Of a stretch of 64,000 bases of DNA, positions 25,701 through 37,700 are shown piece after piece. The stretch covers positions 3,273,001 to 3,337,000 of the forward strand of contig NC_066312.1 in NCBI RefSeq assembly GCF_905404315.1. Direction: 5' to 3'. Source of the stretch: Leptidea sinapis. Its lineage: Eukaryota > Arthropoda > Insecta > Lepidoptera > Pieridae. The notes under the pieces were generated by a model, which did no database searches, was not told where the DNA came from, and saw only the letters and a list, made by a program, of their open reading frames with translations. The translations under genes and the position numbers were made by a program. The first letter of the stretch is position 1. The number at the start of each line of letters is the position of its first letter.

Positions 25701-28700
25701 CATGTTAAACCCAAAAAAATGTCCGCTATTTCTAACTGCCCTAATGCCACCTAAATTTAATCTACGAGGGCGTGTATTTTTTTTATCCTAGAGGACACAT
25801 GGAAGAGTAGAAATTGATGTGGTAGTTTAATAAATAGTGAAAAAAATTACACCTTTGTTGTCTAACACACTTGCTAGTCTGCTGTACCTCTGGTTGTAAC
25901 GAGCGTATACTTATATGTGAGCTCTCTGTTGTATTTGTATTGCTGCAAGCAAAATATAGCCCACACATATCTGGTATTCTATGACCGCGGGAATTGCAAA
26001 ACTGTCTACAGTATTACCATTGCCTAATACTACACGACAACTTATTATTATGATTTATCACCAGTCAGGAAACACACCACGATTTACGACTTTTTAAGCC
26101 TCTAGTATTGCCAGTACCGATGGACATTCACTTAATGCGAGGACCATTTGCCCCATTGCCCGTCTAATATAAAAAAAACGTACGATGCACATTTTTATGG
26201 CACAGCGGGTGTTTGACATTAGTATACTCACCAAAAATAAATATTTTCATTGTATTTTAAGTCTTTCGCGCCCTTGACTTTTTTAAAATTTTATTTAAGA
26301 AATTAATCACCCTTCTGCGCCTTATACCAAGAGTTAATGCAAAGTGATTCAACTTTCAATATTTAGAAGTAATTCAGATGTAACAGAGGTCACAAAGATA
26401 AAATGTATTCGCGCATAAACTCTCACTTTCAGGTCAGTTAACAATGAAGAATGAAATCGTCTATTTAACTTGTAAGCGGAGCATAAAAAGCCAATAAATA
26501 TGAATTCCTGCGTTCTATATTTTTTATGTCAGCCATCACTTGATGGTAGTTGGTGGGCCACGTCCATTGCATAATTAATAACACGTATTACTACGTACGT
26601 ACTAAACTTAATAGTTCATGGAATAATCTTCTTGCATCAGATTGTTGTAGGTAGGCATTTTTGTAGGTTTTGAGGATCGTCATGTGACCCGTAAGGCCGT
26701 TTATAAAAGTATGTTTTACTAACAATAGCATTTACACCCAGACATGGAAAAATACCCAATACCTATCGTAACATGGCGCTCACAGAACGTAGACACCTAT
26801 GTGGTGCCTATACCACTCAAGTTTTAGATTAGGGCTACAATTTTATGCACTTAGAATCTTCAGATTGTCTATTCAATCAGTCCTATGCGCGTAAAATCCT
26901 CTAGAAGTCCGTACCGTCTTCTCGGGATGTGATTGTAGTGGCCAAGTATGTTTCCACATTGTGTATCCAGCCTCTCGCATTCCAGGACTACGTGAACGAT
27001 GATAGTTTATTTGGATGACAGACTCTCCCTCTGCTAAGGAAGCAATGGGTGATACCTATAGCTGTATGTGTCTGTTCAGAGAGCAGTGCCCTGTTAAATT
27101 ATTTCTGTATTATATTTGCAACAGAAGCATAAAGTATATATTATCTATAAAATTTTATTCTATTCTATGTAATAGTCGGAAAATAAGCAATTAATTTAAC
27201 AATATTATTGTTTAATAGTTAATAATTAGTTAATAGGTGAATGGTGATTATACTCTTCTTCCGTGATTATTGTGTTAATTGTTCAGCGTAATTTCAATAA
27301 GGTGAGGTCAGTTTTCGTTGTTGTGTCCAATAATCTATTTGACTGTGTTCTGGAGATATTGCGAATAGAATGAGTGCGAGGCACGCACAGTCCCTACGAT
27401 CTAATTAACAGTTACTATACCGTCGGCCAGTGATAGTCTACATTATTAGTTGGTTATCAGTTGTCATCCGATGTCGACCGGCGATGCTCGACAATAGAAC
27501 AGTTTGTTTGACTGTGTTTAATTAGTGCATCCCGAAGTTTTGTGTATTGTTACGTGGGAATTGCGAGCTCGTAATATGCTGTTTCAATTTATAAGGAAAC
27601 GCAAGAATCGTTACGGAAATAATTTCGCAACTACAGGTCGGCTGTATTTTTTAAATGTTAATACATTTTATAAAATCATTTTTATTCGGAATGGTGAAGG
27701 AATATCAACAATTGAGCATGGTATTGTTGGTTTACAAACAATTGTAATTTGCATTAGTGCGATACATGTATGCGCTAATCATCTCATACGATTGTGTGTT
27801 TTTGTTCGTCCTTATTCTTGTATAATATTGTCTGCATCAATAATTATGTTTATTTGGCTCAGACCAGTTGATAGCTCTGTAATATAACATTTTGGTCTAT
27901 AATTATTCCCAGAGTTGATTTTCATTTTGTTAATAAATAAAGCTAATTTATGTTTTAGTGAGTAGCACTGATGTATATAATTTTCGATCAGGTGAATGTC
28001 GTACTCGTATTGTTAGTTTTTATGAAGTGAAGACTATTTATGTGCGCCAAGCTCTTTCCAATAAATTTCCAAAAATATATAATATTACTAGAATATGATG
28101 AAATGATGATGTCATTTCTTGATGGTAATATAAGTTCCATAGTGAATAATATATATTATATATACTATAACGAATATGTTTGTCCACAGAGGCGTCGTCG
28201 TCGGATCCTGGTGCGACCGTCACTGTGTCCAGTCCTGGACCCGGGAAACACCGCAAGGGGATCATTCCGTAAGTGCGACTTTACAAAAGCAAGTTATTTC
28301 ATATTAAGATTATTGCTTTGAAAATATGAGTGTTAAAAAAGCGATTCAGACGCCAAAGAAACACACTAAAATGATTTTGTAAATGATGAATGAGATTCTT
28401 TCTCTTTCTCATATAGTAGACGCATTAGTTACCTAGCGACTTAAAGTAACACATTATTGTGTTGTTACAGATTATTTTTAGTTAACCTCAATTGTCTTCG
28501 TAATTATTTATATTTTATGTAAAATTTAACTTATCAAATATATATTAATACACTTCACTGTGCTTAAAATCTCTGCTGCCCTTTTCAAAACATAAATTTA
28601 TAGAATTAAATTTTATGTATCAGTTATTATGTCACAACTGTCATCGTGTTGCTGTTTTGGCCAATTAACAAAAAAAATGCCATCGCTTTAAATCTACGAA

Positions 28701-31700
28701 AATGTTAGTTCTTGTTACTATGATCAAAACACGTTATACATATAATTAATAAAAACCTGAAGTAAGTATTATAACATAATATTAACGGAGTTAGGCATTT
28801 CGCAACTGTATCGAAAACTTTTAGCAAAAGCCAAGTCAGTTGTCAGCCAGAATTGGCAATGAACGATGAACTACAAGTTTGGCCTTTAACCCGCTGCCCT
28901 TTTACACACTTGAAAGTACAAATGAACGTGTATTACGTTGTTTTAATTGTGAATGCCCTTATCGGGTTGTATCTGGAACGAATGATTCGTAGTCATTTGC
29001 CATTAGCCATCTCTTATCTCCGGTGTTCGTTATCTAATTCCTTAGGTGACATTAGGTTTAGTCACTGTGTGTCAGTGGCGCGCACGCCTCCCGTCTGCGT
29101 CGAGACAAACATATCAAACAATGTTCCAAGATCGCGAGACTCGTAGTCGGAAATGTTTAACCGGGTGTTGGTGTCGCATTATCAGGTGTTATTTCAGTAA
29201 TCCCATATCTATAATGTCGTTTTATGAATGTGTTCGGCCACGAGGTCGTGTTACTTAATAATATTGTTATGTACAAATAAATAAGTATAAATTAAAAATT
29301 ACAATAATTGTGGTTAACGTTCGTTTCAACAAGAGTGGGATTGTCAGGTATGAATCAGAATGGCAGGTGACAAAATTCAATAGTAAACTATCAAAGAGGT
29401 AATATTTCTCTGAAATTAATTTGGAATTTAAAAATATTTGTATGAATTATGTTCGATATACGACCTATGTAAAGGTGTCTTCTCGTATTGTTAAATTGTC
29501 ATAATTTTGCGTCTGCGTCGATAGACTTCTTGTTATTAATCTAGGTAACCGTTGTGTATTAACCATAGGACTGCACTTTCATATTTACATAATATTAAAG
29601 ACGGACAAGTTTGTATCGTGTTCTCTGTGTGTATTCAATTTGATTAGACAACACTAATATTGCCGAGGTTTGATAAATACTTGACAACCGTTGGATATGT
29701 TACATAAATATAAAGGGACCAAAAATATTTAATTACAATTCAACTTTACTTGGACTGCTTAACAAAATAAACAAACAAGACAAATATTTCATAATCATCA
29801 TTTCCTCTTGTACATATTTTACTTAATATCACTCCTTTTGTTTGTCTTATCGTAATGTTCCTAATGGCATGTAATTAATAAAATTCTTCATATTAATTTT
29901 TAATCACATCGTTAGTCTACAATTCGGTAGAGCGCGGCCGCTGGTCATCATTAAATGGATGCGTCATACCGCGCGTTTGCATTTGGACGATTGGCCCGCT
30001 GACAAGAGCCATGGGATTAATTGACATGCAATGTTATAATAAGAATTCGTTCGTCGTTTATAGATGTCGTTGCAGCGAGACCACAGGTCTGTCAGTAGCT
30101 GATACGTAGTCCGTTCAGTGCAGCGCCCATGTTCTGGGTCGCGTTTCCTGTCTCGGTGTCGCAGTGGCGCGCGTCGAGTACCGCGGCACGTCTCCCCGAC
30201 TAGATTACAATATTATCGCAATCTTGACGATTGATAGTGGCGACCCTACCCGCCTAACTCGCTCACTTCGACCACGGTATCGCGATAACGGCTCTCTATT
30301 CGTAGATATCACTTAATATTTGCAATTGTTGTATACCACTACACGTACACACACGCAAACTGTCGGAATCCTGTTATGTGCTTTACAATTTGTGAATTGA
30401 ATTATGTGGAGTCAAATTGCATTAGCGACGTAAGTTTCATCTCATGCCGTGTAACACTCTCTCAATTATATCATTTCAATTAACACTCGACTCAATATTA
30501 CGCTTAGACTTGTTTTGAACTTGCTGTAATTGTCGAAGAAAATATATCTTCTTGACTACGTCGCGTGTTATGTGGCATAATATTTTGTTAAATGTCACTA
30601 AGGGCTAATTTTTCAATTCGCAATTTATCGGTGTGGTAACTTACGAAATGATAAATTGATCTGTTCAGTCATCAATTGAATAAAAATTATATGCTAGCTT
30701 AGACCAATATTCAAAACTGAGTATTATGTTTAGACACACCAAAGCATATTTTTTTAAATTTCGTGTTCTGATATGTAACTCATTGTACAGCTACTCACGT
30801 TATGTATGAGCACCAGTTAATGGAGTCAATAAGCAATTACTAAAGAAATATCTACCACCACCGAGGAGAACACCATTACTATCCAGTTGGATATTGGCGG
30901 GAGAATTTTAAATGAGAAAGGAATTTAATTATCAAAAAGAACCTGGCCACCGTGTCATTAATATTTTGAAACATTAAATTATTAAATGGCTTGAACATTT
31001 AACATGAAATATGATTTCCTGTTTCTATAATCTTCTGCTGAGTTTCCTCCGGGAGAAAATATTTTTAATAAACTTCATTTATATCAGACATAGTCAGATA
31101 AGCCTTATATGAGATTTAAAGTGGCAGATAATAGCTCTGATAGTGGTTATGTTCCACTGATAACTCTCATCCGACCGTTGACAAATTAAAAACGAAGCTA
31201 CCAGAGGAATAAACATTAGCTGAATGCTTATCTGAAGAATGAAAAATCGGCCCTTAATATTTTAATGTCTTATCAGCATGGAAAGATAATGGAAAGATAG
31301 CACAATATTATATTAAAACAGTTACATAATAAATGAAACACAACGTGACCAACTTTTTTTGTGTTTTATTTTGTTATTTACTGTCCATGAAAAAAATCTA
31401 CATAACATATTGTCGCCAATATGTCTGCTTCTATTTTATGCTAGTACCACTTCATAATGCACATACAGGACAGTGCCAATTGCAGTAATTGCACAATATT
31501 GTTTGTTAGAAGTAAAAAGTTCGTCCAATAACTCTGACCTGTTCCGTTTTCTATCCTGTTGTTTTATATGTACTTGTAAATTAATATGATTGTGAGATAT
31601 CTGCTGGTATCTTGCTGGGTGTAAATAATTAATTTCGTTTTCTTATCGAATAGCGCAACCAATTTTAGCCATCTTGTGTATTTGAGAGTCGTTTCATTTT

Positions 31701-34700
31701 ATTATTCCGTAAGGGGCACATTCCATGATTGGTGTCTGTGTGCTATAAAACTGTCAAGATTATTTATACGTCCGTAATGCTACTCGAATCCGATAACGAC
31801 TACGAACGGCAATATTAAATACAGACGAGGGTTTGTACTTTCCAAGAGGACCTGTGTTATATTAAATAATTCAGACCTAAACGGAGCAACGTTGAATTTA
31901 CATGTTGTTTGGGTCTTCGACAAGAACGAGAGCTTTATGAAGGAGCAATTTACATGAATTTATAAATGTGTGCTTTAAGAGAGAGCAAACGATGTAAAGG
32001 CAGAAAAGTTTTGTGATTAAAATTAAGCAAGGATGCTAATTTTATATGTTGACTAAGTACGTCTCACTATAACGATCGAAAATATCTTACTTGATGAGCG
32101 CGTTCATTGATTCAATGTGTAGCAATAAGTGTCTGAAATAAGTATTTTATTGAGATCTTTAAAATACTATAGTTGGCTACTGGACGCAGGGGCGTGTATT
32201 TTATATAGGCAATTAGGCAGTGCCTATCTCGCTATAAACCTAAATAAATATAGCACTATTGTTAAATTTAATTTATTTTTATTTTGTATAAAATAAAACT
32301 TCTATTGAACACCCACTCATAAAATTTTTCCTTACGCTGGATACTAAATGCCTACGGTAAGCAATCTTTGCATATTTCAAAGTTCAACTACGACTAGTTA
32401 TATCCACAGTACCTACCTTGCTAGAAAACCAATGCACGCCCCTGACTGGACGCATCAAAAACGTCAGTTCGTGTATGATATTACCGTTATTAAAAGAGTG
32501 GAAACCTAATGTTCTCTTAAGGGTGTGAAATATGGAGACGTCGGGTTCGAGAGCCATAACTTCTCAAGTTTTAAAATTGGAAAAGAATCTCCTCAAAAGG
32601 CTAAGTACGAAAATCGGAATCTGGTTATAAATTATTTCAAGCGATGTTTGATATAGCGTGAGGCGAGGGATATACGCTATCGCGAGCGAGCAGTTACAGT
32701 TTACGAGTCGACAATCTCCCCATAAAGCCTGAGAGACTTGCACAAGGCCAGATTGTTATGTTAATCTCTCATGGGCCTGATCTAGTCCCATACCGTTGAT
32801 ATTATGTATCTTCTATAGGTAGCGTTGGTAAGTGATTATACGTGATTAGCATTGGTATGTAACTTTTGTAATCCTTTCAAACATAACAAATAAGACTAAA
32901 TTTGTATACATAATATTAATATATAACCTACATAATTTCATAATCATGTATGCTGTGACATTTATTAATTCCTCAGATTTTTTCAATACCAACTAAATTA
33001 TCCCTCTAAATGATAGACAATGACGCGACGTGTACAAAAAATACGAAGGAGTTGACAGACGCTTTTTAATAGACTTACATTATTACGGTAGGAAAAAAGT
33101 TTAAAATTTGTCTTTGATTAAAACTTAAAAACGTTTGTTTATGTTACAAACAATATATTAATGTCACTTCAATATTGTAGTAAGTAATGTAACTGTTTAT
33201 AATTCGCGTAATAAGATATTACATAGACTTTGATGTCGGTGAGGTTAGTAATATTGAGGCGCGAACGTCGCCGCATTGCGGTTGGCCGATAAAGAAATCC
33301 ACGGATATATTCCAAGTTAAAATGTATATATTTCGTTCACGAACATGAACGACAGACAGCTGTAGGCATATAAAATAGAGATAGTAAGGTTTACTAAATG
33401 ATAACTAATGCTTCAATTGTTGTGTTGTTAAACTGTAACGAGGCCGTTGCTATACTTGAGATATACAAACCTATCTCTGAACCAACTTATGTTTCGAGAC
33501 ATCATACGATTAATGTTAATTCGTAGCTCTTAAGGAAATGCTCAAGAAACTCAGATTAGGGCTTACTTTAAAAAAATGCTGTTTATTTTTCTCTATCTCC
33601 CAACTCTCAAGATGATGTCTTATTTTTGACTACAACACGATAACAATTTTGTTACTCGTTGTTATAATGAACGGGTTGTTCGAAGTAAATTGAAACTTTA
33701 TAGTTAGTATAACAATGGGATAATTAAGAGATCGGTAGGATATGCAAAAAGTTAGGGGAATAGCGCTTTCATTCGGGTGAAAGGAAATATCGCAAATGAA
33801 AATGGAAATTCGATTTAATTTCCAATGCCCGACCCCGTTTCGGGCGTTTTTTTATCCAACCACGGTTTCACAGCGCAGGCCTATTGTATTCACACATGAA
33901 TTTCAATTTATTTTCCGAACATTTTTATACACATCCTCTCACTGTTGTTACGGCGCAGCGTTCCTGGAACAATTCAACGTTTCGTAGTTTTTGTTCATAA
34001 TGTATTTATAGATTTATACAATGGGTCAGGTTTTTGTCAATTGTTTGAATTAAATAGACAATCGAGGAGTTGCTTTCCCTAGCCCATGGGCGTTTAAAAA
34101 ATGTCAGCGAATATTCATAGATCGTGTTGAATAAACATTTATTTTTCAAATATAGCTAGCATGGTTTAACTTGTTAGAAATATATAATAATTTCTACAAT
34201 TAAATCGGATTCTGAATTCCATGGATTTTGAACAATATTTTTTATTTTTGAGTGATTATTATCCAATCCAATCCACGCTATTTATTTTATTATCATTAAT
34301 TTATGTAGATGTATGAGAAGCTCACTAGGTTAATGTTCAAAATTACAAAAAAATATATAAGTGTTACAATTACTTATACCACATGAGAAACGCAGATTTT
34401 ATTAAAAATATTATGTAACTTTATATTCCGTAATAAATAAAAATAAAGAGGCTTCTAAGAACCCCAATATACATACTGTCTATGGAGATATAAACCCGTA
34501 CATTGCTTTTAGAAGGCGATGGATACCACGTCCAAGCAAGTCGCAAGGAAAGGCTGAGAAGACTCCGGCAGTGGCGAAATCACTCGCTGACAAACCCACC
34601 CTGAAGAAGGTACCGTCTGAAAAGAAACTTAAGGTGAGTTTAACATTACTTAATTAAATATACGTGGATATATAACAAGTTTTTAATAAACCTCAGGATA

Positions 34701-37700
34701 TAAAAGTACCTTCAAAAAAGGCGCGTACAACTCCCTTAAAGACCGGCATCGCCCCCGTGACCTATGGTGTTGCATTAGAATGTGTACGGCGGTGATCACT
34801 TAACACCTTGCCTCAGTTTCCATAAAAAATTAAATATATATGTATATATTATGTTGTTATTTGAACCATTACAATGGAGACGTGATGGAGGCTATTACAA
34901 AGATTCGCTCTCAATGACGGCACTCGACGGCATTGGGAAACAATACAGAAACGAGTTCTTAGCGTAACTCATGAGAACCCAGTTCTTCAAGTAGCTTATT
35001 GCTTATAGAGTTGAGATAGCTATAGCGTTTTCACTGTTTAAATTTTTACCTTCAAAATTTTGTATCCGAGTAAATGTTACGCAATTTAGTCGCGAAACTA
35101 TTTATTACGAATCGTTTATTTTATTTGTTTCGCTTTCCCGTTGAAAGGATAATATTATTATTGTTTGACGATTATTTCGGGTCGTATTATGACTTGCTAC
35201 GAAACGCATGTTTTGTATTGATTTAATGAGAGTTATTTTTGTATGAAAATAAGGGACGAGACGTGCAGGACGTTCAGCTGATGGTAATTGATACGCCCTG
35301 CCCATTACAATGCAATGCTGCTCAGGAACTTGAAAATCTCAAAAACTCTGAGCGGCACTACAATTGCGCCCGTCATCTTGAGACGTAAGATGTTAAGTCT
35401 CATTTGCCCAGTAATTTCACTAGCTACGGCGCCCTTCAGACCGAAACACAATAATATTTACAAATTATTGCTTCACGGCAGAAATACGCTGTCTTAAGAC
35501 ATATACCTTCTCTAACTACTTCCATTTTCTGCAATCCAGTGCCACACATTTCGTACTTAAATCGTACCGACTATTGTAGCTTTCATTATCTATAATTTAT
35601 GCTATTGCAGTCAATCGATGTTCAATCTATTGTGTGATACGAGCCTTCGCCTATATACCGCCTCAGTATGAAAAAGTGAAGTGTAAGATACGAAGCGGGC
35701 CTTATTTATTTTTAAATATAATTTCATTACAATAAAATTTATGGAATAATACTCTGGAGGTGATCGCTCCGTTCCCTGGGTGTGATATCATTTACAAATT
35801 TATTTACCATTTAGTAACCTTTATAAATAATGAATTAAAATTTCTCTTTTTATTGACGGTGTTTAAGTAGACTTCAATTTGTTTTTATCTGTACTAATAT
35901 TATAAAGAGTTAAGTTTGTAAGGTTGTAGGAGTTGTGTGAGTTGTGAGTCTGGAACCGATTTTAAAAATTATGAAAATTATGTTACCGGTAGAAAGCCAC
36001 TTTATTTGTAAGTGTCATAATTATGTAAGATCAAAATTTTAAACTCTTGCATTTAAATTTTATCTTAATCCAACTTCGAGGTCGCAAACTTTAATTTATA
36101 TTTGAACTAGAAAAAAATTACACTGTTATATATTTGAGATATAGTTTTTCTTATAATCATAAAATATGGATCATAATTTCATTTTAATTCATCTTATCAA
36201 CGCTGCCGATATGATTTGAATATTGATGGTTTTGAATATTTTGGAACACCATCTAATATTATGGTTACACTAGCAAATACGGACATAATCGCGTTTAACA
36301 GTAATTAGAAAAGAATAAATCAAATAGAAAAATGATCGATGTTTTGTTTAATCATTTTTTGAAACTGCCACAAACGTTTGTGACGGACTCACTACGAATA
36401 GTTAATTCGCCCATCAAAGGAATAAAGGAATATCCAATCATAGGAAAAACTCATTCAATGGCAAGAGGATTGATAGATCTCGTTGCGGGAACGGTACAAG
36501 TAACTTTGTAAATCAACGACAATCATCGACACGACGTATGTAATAAGGCCACCAACGTACAATCAAACTGAGAAGAAGTACATCCGATCACGTGAAACAA
36601 CAACTTGTTCGTTAATAGCAAATTTAATTAAGACATGACTTTAAATTTGAATGTTGTTAACGGTTGCGTTATTGTGCAGTTGCCTCTGTCCGATAACGGA
36701 CGAAGCGAGGAACCAGGCGAGGCCAGTGGCGGTGCGGCGGCGGCGCTGGATGAAGTTGAAGACGACTTGGCTGACGTGGAGCTGCCACCACCGATGAAGC
36801 CCCTACAGGTGACTAGCGCTATATGTAATCATTTCAACATACTAATATATTCAAGTAAAGCTTATTAATTTAAATACATTAAGTTAACATTTAAATATAA
36901 CCAAAACAGTTAGCGTTTAAACGTTAACAATGATGGATTATTTAATTTTATTTATAATTTTGTGTACATTAAACAAAAATATGCGTTATAGCTTTAGACT
37001 ATACATGTGTTGTGTCAGACAATAATATATTTGATAATTTAAATTACATTTTTACATTCAGTCTGGGACTAAAAATAAAGAGTCTCCTATCCTGAGATTT
37101 TTTTTTTATTGAAATAATAAAATTGATCACTATTAATCGAAACATAATCGATAAAGAGTGGCATCTTTATGGTACATTAATTTAATAGATCGTAATTAAA
37201 ATATAACCAATTAAAATCAAATCGAAACAACTCGTCATGTATTGTGTCTATGGTATCATTGACATGCAGTGTGATTTTTTGCGTACTAAGTACCACAGAG
37301 TATTTAGGGCTATACTTGAAACAAAATACCTTCACGTAATTCGCAGCAGCAAAGGACATTTGAATTTTATTTCAATCCCATACCGTTGTTTGTATTTTTT
37401 TTACGTCAAGTTGAGATACTAATTATATTTCCTCCGTTTTAATCCGCTAAAACTAATACAGTGAGTGCTATTTATTATGAATTAACCACCGAGTACGAAG
37501 TAGAGTACCTACCTGTACCTGGAAATTTTGCGAAACTTGAAAGTATCTTATACAAAAGATGTTCAGTATGTTGTTATTACGTCGGATCCTTGTTAGCTCG
37601 ATTGAGCCATGTTTACATAAATACGATATTAATCCTTATCATTCAGAAATACGTTATTACAATTTCCGAGGCCTTAGCCTATATTATTATTCCCGATATT

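Larger units (their letters stand above)
10714..28189 (+). other. trio intron 1 (17.5 kb)
   Basis: The intron has GT-AG borders. It holds dispersed repeats, a Tc1/mariner remnant near 17.7-18.2 kb, an imperfect tandem repeat at 14.59-14.87 kb, two hairpins (19678 and 23117) and a stop-broken minus-strand reading near 13.2-13.5 kb. The candidate first exon C (27576) lies near its 3' end. I see no other coding block. Confidence 0.7.
28269..34512 (+). other. trio intron 2 (6.2 kb), contains promoter B and a MITE
   Basis: The intron has GT-AG borders. It contains the second CpG-rich island and short first exon (30060-30429) and the hAT-type MITE at 32187-32444. A GC-richer patch at about 29060-29190 has no phase-compatible exon. 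The rest is AT-rich with nothing I can assign. Confidence 0.7.
34634..36679 (+). other. trio intron 3 (2.0 kb), split if the cassette exon is used
   Basis: It holds the candidate cassette exon (34697-34756), a fragment of a GATCACC-type repeat near 34782-34802, a long dispersed-repeat copy (35245-35645) and an adjoining second repeat (35690-35840). Confidence 0.65.

Noticed and set aside
29153..29185. Short ATG exon ending CAG|GTGTTA in a GC-richer patch
   Set aside because: Phase 0 does not match the next acceptors at 34513 (needs phase 2), so it cannot enter the trio frame.
33828..33855. GCCCGA/TCGGGC stem followed by seven T, like a bacterial terminator
   Set aside because: A single chance-sized hairpin in animal DNA with no bacterial genes nearby; no evidence of bacterial insertion.
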